From contig VBOC01000213.1 of NCBI GenBank assembly GCA_005877655.1, positions 1 to 6,356 of the forward strand: a DNA stretch of 6,356 nt, in the 5' to 3' direction. The notes under the pieces are model-generated. The model did not search any database. It saw nothing but the letters and a program-made list of their open reading frames with translations, and was not told the DNA's origin. The translations under genes and the position numbers were made by a program. This document shows, piece by piece, positions 1-5,996 of this stretch. Position 1 is the stretch's first letter. Each line of letters opens with the position of its first letter. Source of the stretch: Ignavibacteria bacterium. GTDB lineage: Bacteria; Bacteroidota; Ignavibacteria; UBA10030; SZUA-254.

Positions 1-416
1 AAGCCGCCCTCGGGAGAATCGCCGGGCTGATCGTGCCGGGTTCACCGGTTGTGTTGTCCGTACTCAACCGGGTATGCCTCTGGGAAATCGGGGGATTTCT
101 CATTCGGGGAAAGATAGCGCGCGCCTTCCGTCGGATGCGCGCCGGCAAGGTCAATGCGCAAATCGGCCGGGCCTCGCTGCCTGTGTGGTACTATTCTCCG
201 GCAGAATTTGGAAGGATGCTCTCGCCATGGTTCAGGATACAGAAAGTCTATGGGCTCAGCATCCTCTCCCCCACGCTCAATTCTAAGCAATTTGCATCGT
301 CCCACCCGGCGGCAGCCGGCCGGCTCCAGCGCCTGGACCATACGATCAGGGGAGTATTTCCCTTTCACTCGTTAGGAGACCATTTTGTGTTGGTTGCGGA
401 ACGGAAGAGGACGTGA
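1..416 (+). CDS. Class I SAM-dependent methyltransferase, C-terminal part (5' end outside window)
   Basis: The frame is open from the left edge (first full codon at base 3) to TGA at 414-416, giving 137 visible residues; the start and the SAM-binding GxGxG part lie outside the window. The visible part begins with a motif like the RvLkPGG-lvlSvpN segment of Rossmann-fold methyltransferases (here GLIVPGSPVVLSVLNR), followed by CLWEI, a WYYSPAEF segment and a tail reading SLGDHFVLVAER, all typical of small-molecule or lipid/sugar methyltransferases of this fold. The substrate cannot be told. The stop overlaps the GT9 start at 413 by 4 bases (GTGA), which suggests coupled translation and a role in the same glycan or lipid pathway. 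An ATG at 33 lies in frame but inside the conserved core, so it is not the true start. Family assignment is fairly sure; exact function is unknown. Confidence 0.82.
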   Translation, partial: AALGRIAGLIVPGSPVVLSVLNRVCLWEIGGFLIRGKIARAFRRMRAGKVNAQIGRASLPVWYYSPAEFGRMLSPWFRIQKVYGLSILSPTLNSKQFASSHPAAAGRLQRLDHTIRGVFPFHSLGDHFVLVAERKRT

Positions 417-1573
417 GAGTCCAGAACATGCGGCGGATCGATCGGTTCGCCGGCATTCCCTTTTGCTGGGTTCTCGGCCTGTTTCTCCTGTTGTTCCCGA
501 GTCGACGGAAAACCTCTTACGACGGAGGCGTCCGGAACGTCTTAGTTATAAAGTTCTTTGGGATGGGAAGTATTCTCCTATCCACTCCCGCCCTCCGCCT
601 TATCAAGGAGTCATCCCCGGGCGTGCAGATCTCGTATCTCTCGTTCACGGCTCAAAGGGAGCTCTTGGACCGGATCCCCCTCGTCGATAACGTACTGACC
701 GTTGACTCCGATTCGATTCGGGGATTTCTGATTGATGTGCTGCATGTCCTGAGGGAGATCCGCCGGTTACAGTTCGACGCAGTGTTCGATTTCGAGTTCT
801 TTTCCAAGTTCTCCACGCTTCTGAGCGGCGCAACCCGCGCCCCAATTCGAATCGGCTTCGAACTGCCGACGCGCTGGCGCTCGCTGGTACTCACTCACCA
901 GGTCCGCCTCTCCAAGGATCGGCATGTGATCGAGGCGTTTTGCGATCAGGTACGGATCCTTGGAAATCGCTGCGCGGCTCCGGAGGTTGAGGCGCCTACA
1001 ACCGATCGCGAAGACACTCGCCGGCTCGACGAAAAGCTTCCGTTGAAAAACGGGCCGATCATTTGCGTGAACGTGAATGCCGGGGAGACGTTCCTCGAAC
1101 GACGGTGGACGCCTCAAAAGTTTGCGGCGCTGATTGACTCTCTCCGCGTTTCGCGGCCTGGTACCGACCTGGTCTTTCTGGGCATTCGAAGCGAACGGTC
1201 GTATGTTCAGCATGTCCTCGATCAGATCCCGGAGAGTGATCACTGTTTCAATGCCGCCGGCCTGCTCTCAATCGGCGAATTGATCTCGCTCCTGTCACGC
1301 TGTGACCTGCTGATCTCGAATGACAGCGGTCCCCTCCATCTCGCCGCGGCCCTCGGAACCCGGTGCGTCGGTTTATACGGCCCCGAAAGTCCTCAATTTT
1401 ACGGCCCCATCTCCGGTTCTGTCACGGCGATCTATAAAGGAGTCTCCTGCAGCCCCTGCATGAACATCTATGATGCGAAAAGCTTCCGGTGCCCCTACCA
1501 TGCGCGTTGTATGACAGCGATTGAAGTGGCAGATGTCGAACAGGCATTGGAGTCGTTGCCTGTGGCCGGCTGA
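413..1573 (+). CDS. Glycosyltransferase family 9 (ADP-heptose:LPS heptosyltransferase-like)
   Basis: A 386-residue GT-B enzyme predicted to transfer a heptose or related sugar from a nucleotide-sugar donor to a surface glycan on the cytoplasmic side of the inner membrane. Residues 10-30 form a hydrophobic, possibly membrane-associating lead segment. The N-terminal Rossmann domain starts at 43 (VLVIKFFGMGSILLSTPAL). The C-terminal donor domain starts near 215, with NAGE..LERRWTPQKF at 222-237. The GT9 signature NDSGPLHLAAALG lies at 303-315, with LYGPESP at 321-327. The tail carries CSPC (346-349) and two more Cys (360, 366), a pattern common in this family. The start is uncertain: GTG at 413 overlaps the previous stop and has purine-rich GGAAGAGGA just before it, while ATG at 428 has GAGAG eight bases upstream and gives a family-typical N-terminus. 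The stop shares one base with the next start (TGATG). The family is clear; donor and acceptor are inferred. Confidence 0.92.
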   Translation: MRVQNMRRIDRFAGIPFCWVLGLFLLLFPSRRKTSYDGGVRNVLVIKFFGMGSILLSTPALRLIKESSPGVQISYLSFTAQRELLDRIPLVDNVLTVDSDSIRGFLIDVLHVLREIRRLQFDAVFDFEFFSKFSTLLSGATRAPIRIGFELPTRWRSLVLTHQVRLSKDRHVIEAFCDQVRILGNRCAAPEVEAPTTDREDTRRLDEKLPLKNGPIICVNVNAGETFLERRWTPQKFAALIDSLRVSRPGTDLVFLGIRSERSYVQHVLDQIPESDHCFNAAGLLSIGELISLLSRCDLLISNDSGPLHLAAALGTRCVGLYGPESPQFYGPISGSVTAIYKGVSCSPCMNIYDAKSFRCPYHARCMTAIEVADVEQALESLPVAG

Positions 1574-2757
1574 TGCGGCTCTTCCAATGGACCCTTCTCG
1601 TCGCCGGCTCGTTTCTCCGTTTTTACGAGGGCGGAAATCTCACCAATCTCTACGATGACGCGTGGTTTCAGAAGCAGATCGAGCGGGAGGGGATTGACCA
1701 GGAGGGGAGGTTTTCCCCATTTCCGCCCCTGGATGCATTCATCATGATCCCGCTCGCGTACCTCCCGCCCCGGTACGCTCTCCAGGCCTGGACGATCGTC
1801 AACGTCCTCCTGCTCGGTGCAAATGTCCTGTTGCTGTCGAAGATTCTCCGCCGCGATCTGGTTTGGAGCGCACTTCTCTTCCTTGGAACCGGAATCGCGC
1901 TCGTAAACAATTTCCGCCTGGGCCAGTTTTACCTCGCCCTGTCGCTTCTGGTATCCGCAGGGTACCTGTATTGGCGAAAGGCGCGCTTCGGACGTTCGGG
2001 CAGCCTTCTGGGCGCCGGGGCCGCGCTAAAGTATTTTCCCGTTCTCTTTCTCCCCCTTTTTATCGTACGGAAGGAGTGGCGATTGATCTTCTCCTTCCTG
2101 CTCACGATATTGATACTCTATGGACTCTCGGTGCTCGTCCTCGGAACGGAGGTTCACCGGTTTTATCTGAGCGTGCTGACGAGTCATCTTGACGGCAATA
2201 TCCAGGACGGTTACAGCGCGACGTTTCAATCGTGGAACAGTCTCCTCAAACGAATCTTTCTTCCGGATCCGGTCTGGAATCCCGAGCCATTGGTCGGATG
2301 GCCTCCGGGATACATCACCATCAAATTTGCAATTTACGGAATCGTGGTGTTTATGACTCTTCGGGCGTGCCGGGTCGCCGCCGCATCGTTCGGTTCGGAC
2401 GGCGCTTCGGTTCAGTTCGCTCTTGTGACTATTGCAGGGTTGCTCCTCCTGCCGGCTTCGGCAACGTATCATTTCCTGCTGCTCGTTCTCCCCGTCGGAC
2501 TCCTCCTCAGCGCCGATCGCGCCCCGTGGGGCTTGAAACAAAAGATGATACTCGGATTGTTTATCCTGATAGGCTTCATTCCGTACAGAATATTCCGGGT
2601 GTTTGATGGCAGAGCCCTGCTTACGTTCCTTGCGTATCCGCGGTTGGCGTTGATGCTGGCGATCTTTCTCTCATCCATCTCGTACACAAAGGAACGAGGC
2701 CGCCGCAACGGGCAGCCAGGCCGTCAGGCCCGCGAAACGTCTCCATTCACTCTGTAA
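1573..2757 (+). CDS. GT87/DUF2029-type integral membrane glycosyltransferase
   Basis: A 394-residue polytopic membrane protein with about eight to ten hydrophobic segments (for example 55-89, 97-131, 144-164, 171-191, 245-263, 280-313, 324-340, 352-370). It fits the GT87/DUF2029 family of GT-C enzymes, which use polyprenyl-phosphate sugars to add mannose or similar residues on the outer face of the cytoplasmic membrane. Recognisable features are the acidic first loop (D28-D29), PPLDAFIMIPLAYLP (51-65), NNFRLGQFYLALSLL (112-126), the G-AAL-K-FP motif (147-156), QSWNSLLKRIF (219-229) and PASATYHFLLLVLP (294-307). The first membrane segment (3-18) is short, so the N-terminus is somewhat shorter than usual, but the ATG shares one base with the GT9 stop and fits coupled translation. 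No clear Shine-Dalgarno sequence precedes it. The tail (373-394) is basic and probably cytoplasmic. Sugar and acceptor are unknown; a general polyprenyl-phosphate-dependent glycosyltransferase is the safe call. Confidence 0.85.
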   Translation: MRLFQWTLLVAGSFLRFYEGGNLTNLYDDAWFQKQIEREGIDQEGRFSPFPPLDAFIMIPLAYLPPRYALQAWTIVNVLLLGANVLLLSKILRRDLVWSALLFLGTGIALVNNFRLGQFYLALSLLVSAGYLYWRKARFGRSGSLLGAGAALKYFPVLFLPLFIVRKEWRLIFSFLLTILILYGLSVLVLGTEVHRFYLSVLTSHLDGNIQDGYSATFQSWNSLLKRIFLPDPVWNPEPLVGWPPGYITIKFAIYGIVVFMTLRACRVAAASFGSDGASVQFALVTIAGLLLLPASATYHFLLLVLPVGLLLSADRAPWGLKQKMILGLFILIGFIPYRIFRVFDGRALLTFLAYPRLALMLAIFLSSISYTKERGRRNGQPGRQARETSPFTL

Positions 2758-2768
2758 GACAGCTCATT

Positions 2769-4037
2769 ATGTGGACCATCTTCCAGACAATCGTATCAAT
2801 CTTTCTTCTCCTCATCCAGTTCTTTTTCTACAGAGAGATCTCCCTCCGGATCAATCGCCCTTCTCATCGAGCCGGGTTGCAACAGATTGTCAATGTTCTC
2901 TTCCTGCTGTTTAATATCCCGGTCATTCTCCTCCTTTTTCTGTCGCGTGAACTCCGCCTTCTGCCCGGCTGGGTCGTTACATCGACCATCTTTCCCATCT
3001 ACCTCTGGCATGCCTCGGCCGTTATCGTCTTCTTTGCTATTGTGGTGAAAGAATGTGCGCTCCTTCCGCTCCGGGCTGTGCGATCGATCGTCCGGCGATT
3101 TCGGACGCCGAAACCTCATCCGGCCGCGGCAGAGCGCCCGACGGGAGCGGCGGCATTCAACCCGCAGCGGAGAATCTTCCTCGGGCGCGGAATGACGGTC
3201 GTGGCAGGAGCCGCGTTCGTCGGCTCTGCGATCGGCGCACTCGGGAAAGACAACTATGCGTTCAGCAATATCCCGATCCCCATCGCCAATCTTCCCGACG
3301 AATTCGACGGATTCACGATCGCCTTCATCAGCGACATCCATTCAAGCGTCTTCATGACCAGGGAGACGATGAAGGGGTACGCCTCCGTCATCAATGCGAT
3401 GAGGCCGGATTGCGTCATCATCGCCGGAGACTTTGTCAACAGCATGGCGGAAGAGGTCTACCCGTTCGCGGAGGCGTTTTCCGATTTACAAGCGCCGTTC
3501 GGGGTCTACGGAGTTCTCGGTAACCACGATTACTACACGCGAAACGTCGACCTTGTCGCCCGCGAAGTCGCCGCCGGGGGGATCAGGCTGCTGGTGAATG
3601 AACGCGTCGACCTCCGGAAGGGAAACGCGAAGATCCACCTCCTGGGGGTGGATGACGTCGGTAATCGCCGCCGAGCCGCGCAATTATTCGATCAGGCAGC
3701 GCGGGGAACGTTTGAAGGAACACCGAAGATCCTCATGTGCCATCGCCCCTATTACTTCGAAGAAGCCGCCGAACGAAGCATCGATCTAAGCCTCACCGGA
3801 CATACGCACGGCGGCCAGATCGTCCTCGCGCGGATCGGCAACGAGGTAATCGCTCCCGCCCGGATGGCTTCTCCCTATGTCGCGGGCCTCTATTCGATCG
3901 GATCCTCGCGGATGTACGTTTCGAGAGGGATCGGGACCGTGGGCATTCCGGTCAGGATAAACTGCCCTCCGGAAATTACAAGAATCCGGCTGATCAAGGG
4001 TCCCCCACCGGCTCTACCGCCGTCGCAGGCACAATGA
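2769..4037 (+). CDS. Membrane-anchored calcineurin-like metallophosphoesterase (YkuE/YaeI-like)
   Basis: A 422-residue two-metal phosphoesterase. The catalytic domain (about 180-410) shows all the classic ligand motifs: SDIH (D189, H191), GD (220-221), GNHD (251-254), a single His in CHRP (H325) and GHTHGG (344-349). This is the set for hydrolysis of phosphomonoester, phosphodiester or pyrophosphate bonds. Ahead of it lie three hydrophobic helices (about 3-21, 39-58, 68-92), an Arg-rich loop (102-140) containing the twin-arginine-like RRIFLGRG (134-141), and a fourth hydrophobic segment (142-158). The positive-inside rule puts the Arg-rich loops in the cytoplasm and the catalytic domain outside. 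Relatives such as YkuE have only one N-terminal segment of this kind, so the three-helix part is an addition. LpxG, a UDP-diacylglucosamine hydrolase, belongs to the same superfamily, but an external active site would argue against that role. It starts 11 bases after the GT87 stop and its stop overlaps the next ATG by 4 bases (ATGA). Confidence 0.93.
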   Translation: MWTIFQTIVSIFLLLIQFFFYREISLRINRPSHRAGLQQIVNVLFLLFNIPVILLLFLSRELRLLPGWVVTSTIFPIYLWHASAVIVFFAIVVKECALLPLRAVRSIVRRFRTPKPHPAAAERPTGAAAFNPQRRIFLGRGMTVVAGAAFVGSAIGALGKDNYAFSNIPIPIANLPDEFDGFTIAFISDIHSSVFMTRETMKGYASVINAMRPDCVIIAGDFVNSMAEEVYPFAEAFSDLQAPFGVYGVLGNHDYYTRNVDLVAREVAAGGIRLLVNERVDLRKGNAKIHLLGVDDVGNRRRAAQLFDQAARGTFEGTPKILMCHRPYYFEEAAERSIDLSLTGHTHGGQIVLARIGNEVIAPARMASPYVAGLYSIGSSRMYVSRGIGTVGIPVRINCPPEITRIRLIKGPPPALPPSQAQ

Positions 4038-5068
4038 ACTTCAAGGCCTGGCTCAACACACTCTCGGCATCGTCGCACACCCTGCCGATTGTCATTCTCT
4101 ATGTGACCGAGGGATGTAATCTGCGCTGCTGCATGTGCTCATATCGTAAGGCCAGGCCGGATGAACTTTCAATAATCGAAATCGAGCGGCTGGCTTGCAC
4201 GCTGGCCGACTACGGTCTCCGGCATATCGTGTTCTCGGGAGGAGAGCCCCTCCTGCGGCGCGACTTCCCCGCAATTTGCAAGATTTTCAGTCAGTACGGA
4301 GTTCAGGAAACGCTCTTGACGAACGGTCTCCTGTTAGACAAGAGGTTGCACGAGATCCGGACGTTTCTTACCGAGATCATCGTTTCTCTCGACGGTGCGA
4401 CCGCCGGCACGCACGATACGATTCGCGGGAGGATTTCCTTCGAACAGCTCCTGGCGGGCATCCGTTCAGCGGTCAAATCCTCTCCCGGGCCCGCGAGGGT
4501 ATCTATCAGGACCGTTGTGCAAAAGCAGAACTACCGGGAGCTGGCTCAATTGATCGCTCTTGCCAAATCGCTCGGCGTCAGGCGAATTTCATTTCTCGCG
4601 GCTGATCTCCTTTCTGATGGGTTCGGCCGGGACGGGAAAGGGCCCCCGGCTCACTCCGACTCGATTTCTTTGACGGCTGAGGAGGTCTTGGAGTTCCGCG
4701 CAATCGTCGATGCGATCGTTTCGACCTACAGGACGGAATTTAGAACCGGGTTCATTTCTGAATCGCCGGACAAACTCTACCACATCGTCGACTATTTTGG
4801 AGCGCTTATCGGCAGAAACCCCTTTCCGTCCAATGCATGCAATGCCCCGATGGTCTCAGCGGTCATCACCTCGACCGGCGATCTTCTCCCCTGCTATTTT
4901 CTCCCGCGCTTTGGGGACGCCCGGGAAACGAACCTGGAACAAACGCTGAATAATGATACGATCATCGATACACGCAGAAAGGTGAGAGACTACGTTCTCG
5001 AACGTTGCCAGACGTGTGTATGCACATTGCGAAAGAGTTCTGTGGCTGCCTTGCTCGATCGATTTTAA
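4034..5068 (+). CDS. Radical SAM protein with SPASM-like C-terminal cysteine cluster
   Basis: A 344-residue radical SAM enzyme, which would cleave S-adenosylmethionine at a [4Fe-4S] cluster to start radical chemistry. The cluster motif CxxxCxxC is at C28, C32, C35, with an extra C33. Further core motifs are FSGGEP (67-72), LLTNGLLL (94-101) and IVSLDGA (116-122). The tail resembles a SPASM/twitch domain binding an auxiliary cluster: C269 in ACNAP, then ITSTGDLLPCYF (C287), then CQTCVC (C325, C328, C330). The start is set at ATG 4034, which overlaps the metallophosphoesterase stop (ATGA) and gives a normal N-terminus ten residues before the core. The same frame is open back to an ATG at 3737, but that extension is Arg-rich out-of-frame reading of the metallophosphoesterase gene. 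SPASM proteins act on peptides, proteins or small molecules; with no peptide gene nearby, a sugar- or lipid-linked substrate is an inference from context. I do not recognise a specific named enzyme. Confidence 0.9.
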   Translation: MNFKAWLNTLSASSHTLPIVILYVTEGCNLRCCMCSYRKARPDELSIIEIERLACTLADYGLRHIVFSGGEPLLRRDFPAICKIFSQYGVQETLLTNGLLLDKRLHEIRTFLTEIIVSLDGATAGTHDTIRGRISFEQLLAGIRSAVKSSPGPARVSIRTVVQKQNYRELAQLIALAKSLGVRRISFLAADLLSDGFGRDGKGPPAHSDSISLTAEEVLEFRAIVDAIVSTYRTEFRTGFISESPDKLYHIVDYFGALIGRNPFPSNACNAPMVSAVITSTGDLLPCYFLPRFGDARETNLEQTLNNDTIIDTRRKVRDYVLERCQTCVCTLRKSSVAALLDRF

Positions 5069-5135
5069 GACACGCAGACCGCGATGCGGGAGAAGAGCAC
5101 TGTTTCCGTAATGTGCCTATGATAACGAAGATGCC
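5069..5135 (+). other. Intergenic spacer between the two radical SAM genes
   Basis: This 67-base gap is the only one of any size in the window. It contains a minimal CCGC-GAT-GCGG hairpin (5079-5089) with no T-run after it, a TATGAT hexamer (5118-5123) with no good -35 partner, and one trivial ATG reading frame of three codons at 5111. No precursor-peptide gene, terminator or convincing promoter is visible, so read-through transcription from the upstream operon is plausible. Confidence 0.6.
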
Positions 5136-5993
5136 ATGATTCTTCTCATCAATCCGCGCAGTGCGAGGTGGAACCATCGGGTCCCCCTTTCCGTGCTCGC
5201 CGTCGGGGCGGGACTTGAGGGGAAGTACGAGTACGAGATCATCGATCAGAATTACGATCCCCGAATCGAGATGACGTTGAAGTCGATCATCTCCGCCCGG
5301 GATGTCCGGTACGTCGGACTGACGGTCATGCCCGGCCCCCAACTGACGCAGGCAATCAACCTGTCGGCATTTCTCAGGTCCAATTATCCGGCCATCAAGA
5401 TCATCTGGGGCGGAACCTTTCCCACAATTCACGCCGATACGGTGCTCAAGTCTTCCCTCGTCGACTGCGTCATCTGGTCGCAGGGGGAGTTCGCGCTGCC
5501 CGAGCTCGTGAGCGCTCTCGAAGCCGGCCAGCCGCTCGATGGAGTCCGCGGGATTTCATTCAAAAGGCAGGGTACTATCGTTCACACCGCAGCCAGGGAA
5601 TGGATCCATCCGGATCTCCTCCCCCCTCTTCCCTACCGCAGAATCAATGTCCGCCGATACCTGCAACGAACGTATCTCGGGAACAGGACGACCGCCTATC
5701 ATTCGAGTTTCGGATGCCCCTTTCATTGCGGATTCTGCAGCGTCGTTGCGATGTTCGACGGCAAGTGGCTCGCGCAGAAGGCCGAGAACATCGTGAGGGA
5801 ATTGGCCTTTCTCCAGGCCGAGTACGGCGTCGATTCTGTCGAGTTCTTCGACGATAATTTCTTCGTTTCGGAAAAAAGGACACTAGAGTTTTCGGAGCGG
5901 GTCAAACCGCTCGGCATTTCCTGGTGGGGCGAAGGTCGAAGCGACACACTTTTGAAATATTCCGACCGAACGCTGCGCGAGATGAGGGCATAG
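5136..5993 (+). CDS. B12-binding-domain radical SAM protein, N-terminal portion ending at in-frame TAG
   Basis: 285 residues before the TAG at 5991-5993. The N-terminal part (1-130) is a cobalamin-binding-like Rossmann domain: ILLINP (2-7), RVPLSVLAVGAGLEG (15-29), GLTVMPGPQLTQA (61-73), WGGTFPT (91-97) and SQGEFALPEL (115-124). It lacks the DxHxxG cobalamin lower-ligand motif, as some members of this class do. The radical SAM core begins near 185 with SSFGCPFHCGFCSV; C194, C198 and C201 are the cluster ligands. FFDDNFFVS (237-245) and WWGEGRSDTLL (263-273) follow. The amber stop falls in the middle of the radical SAM barrel, so this product alone would lack much of the fold. The frame continues without a shift beyond it (next entry). 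ATG 5136 has no strong Shine-Dalgarno sequence but yields the family-typical N-terminus. A 67-base spacer separates it from the upstream operon, on the same strand. Such enzymes methylate or rearrange unactivated carbons; the substrate is unknown. Confidence 0.88.
   Translation: MILLINPRSARWNHRVPLSVLAVGAGLEGKYEYEIIDQNYDPRIEMTLKSIISARDVRYVGLTVMPGPQLTQAINLSAFLRSNYPAIKIIWGGTFPTIHADTVLKSSLVDCVIWSQGEFALPELVSALEAGQPLDGVRGISFKRQGTIVHTAAREWIHPDLLPPLPYRRINVRRYLQRTYLGNRTTAYHSSFGCPFHCGFCSVVAMFDGKWLAQKAENIVRELAFLQAEYGVDSVEFFDDNFFVSEKRTLEFSERVKPLGISWWGEGRSDTLLKYSDRTLREMRA
5991..5993 (+). other. In-frame amber (TAG) codon interrupting the radical SAM gene
   Basis: The codon phase is the same on both sides: the 5136 frame reaches TAG at 5991 and the conserved GCRMIF sequence resumes at 5994 in that phase. 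No base gain or loss is needed. The other five stops in the window are TGA (414, 1571, 4035) and TAA (2755, 5066); none is TAG. Confidence 0.95.
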
Positions 5994-5996
5994 GGA
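5992..5996 (+). promoter_or_regulatory. Possible ribosome-binding site for reinitiation at ATG 6003
   Basis: AGGGA overlaps the amber codon and lies six bases before ATG 6003, which is in the radical SAM frame. The spacing suits a Shine-Dalgarno site, so a terminating ribosome could restart and make the C-terminal half as a separate chain. The match may be chance, since the ATG is also simply the conserved Met in GCRMIF. Confidence 0.3.

Noticed and set aside
767..1243. 158-codon open frame on the minus strand
   Set aside because: Antisense shadow of the GT9 gene, with no recognisable motif.
2026..2541. 171-codon open frame on the minus strand
   Set aside because: Antisense shadow of the GT87 gene; polar, repetitive composition and no recognisable motif.
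2796..3341. 181-codon open frame on the minus strand
   Set aside because: Charged, low-complexity translation antisense to the metallophosphoesterase; no domain, and the + strand gene is unmistakable.
3737..4033. Long upstream extension of the radical SAM reading frame
   Set aside because: It is Arg/Pro-rich with no family similarity, lies wholly inside the metallophosphoesterase catalytic domain, and the ATG at 4034 gives the normal protein start.
5079..5089. Possible terminator hairpin CCGC-GAT-GCGG
   Set aside because: Only a four-base-pair stem and no following T-run; too weak for an intrinsic terminator.
5118..5123. TATGAT as a -10 promoter element
   Set aside because: No -35-like hexamer at suitable spacing and no extended -10; it lies so close to the start codon that the transcript would have almost no leader.
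5069..5135. RiPP precursor peptide next to the SPASM radical SAM gene
   Set aside because: The spacer holds no reading frame longer than a few codons; the ATG at 5111 stops after three codons.
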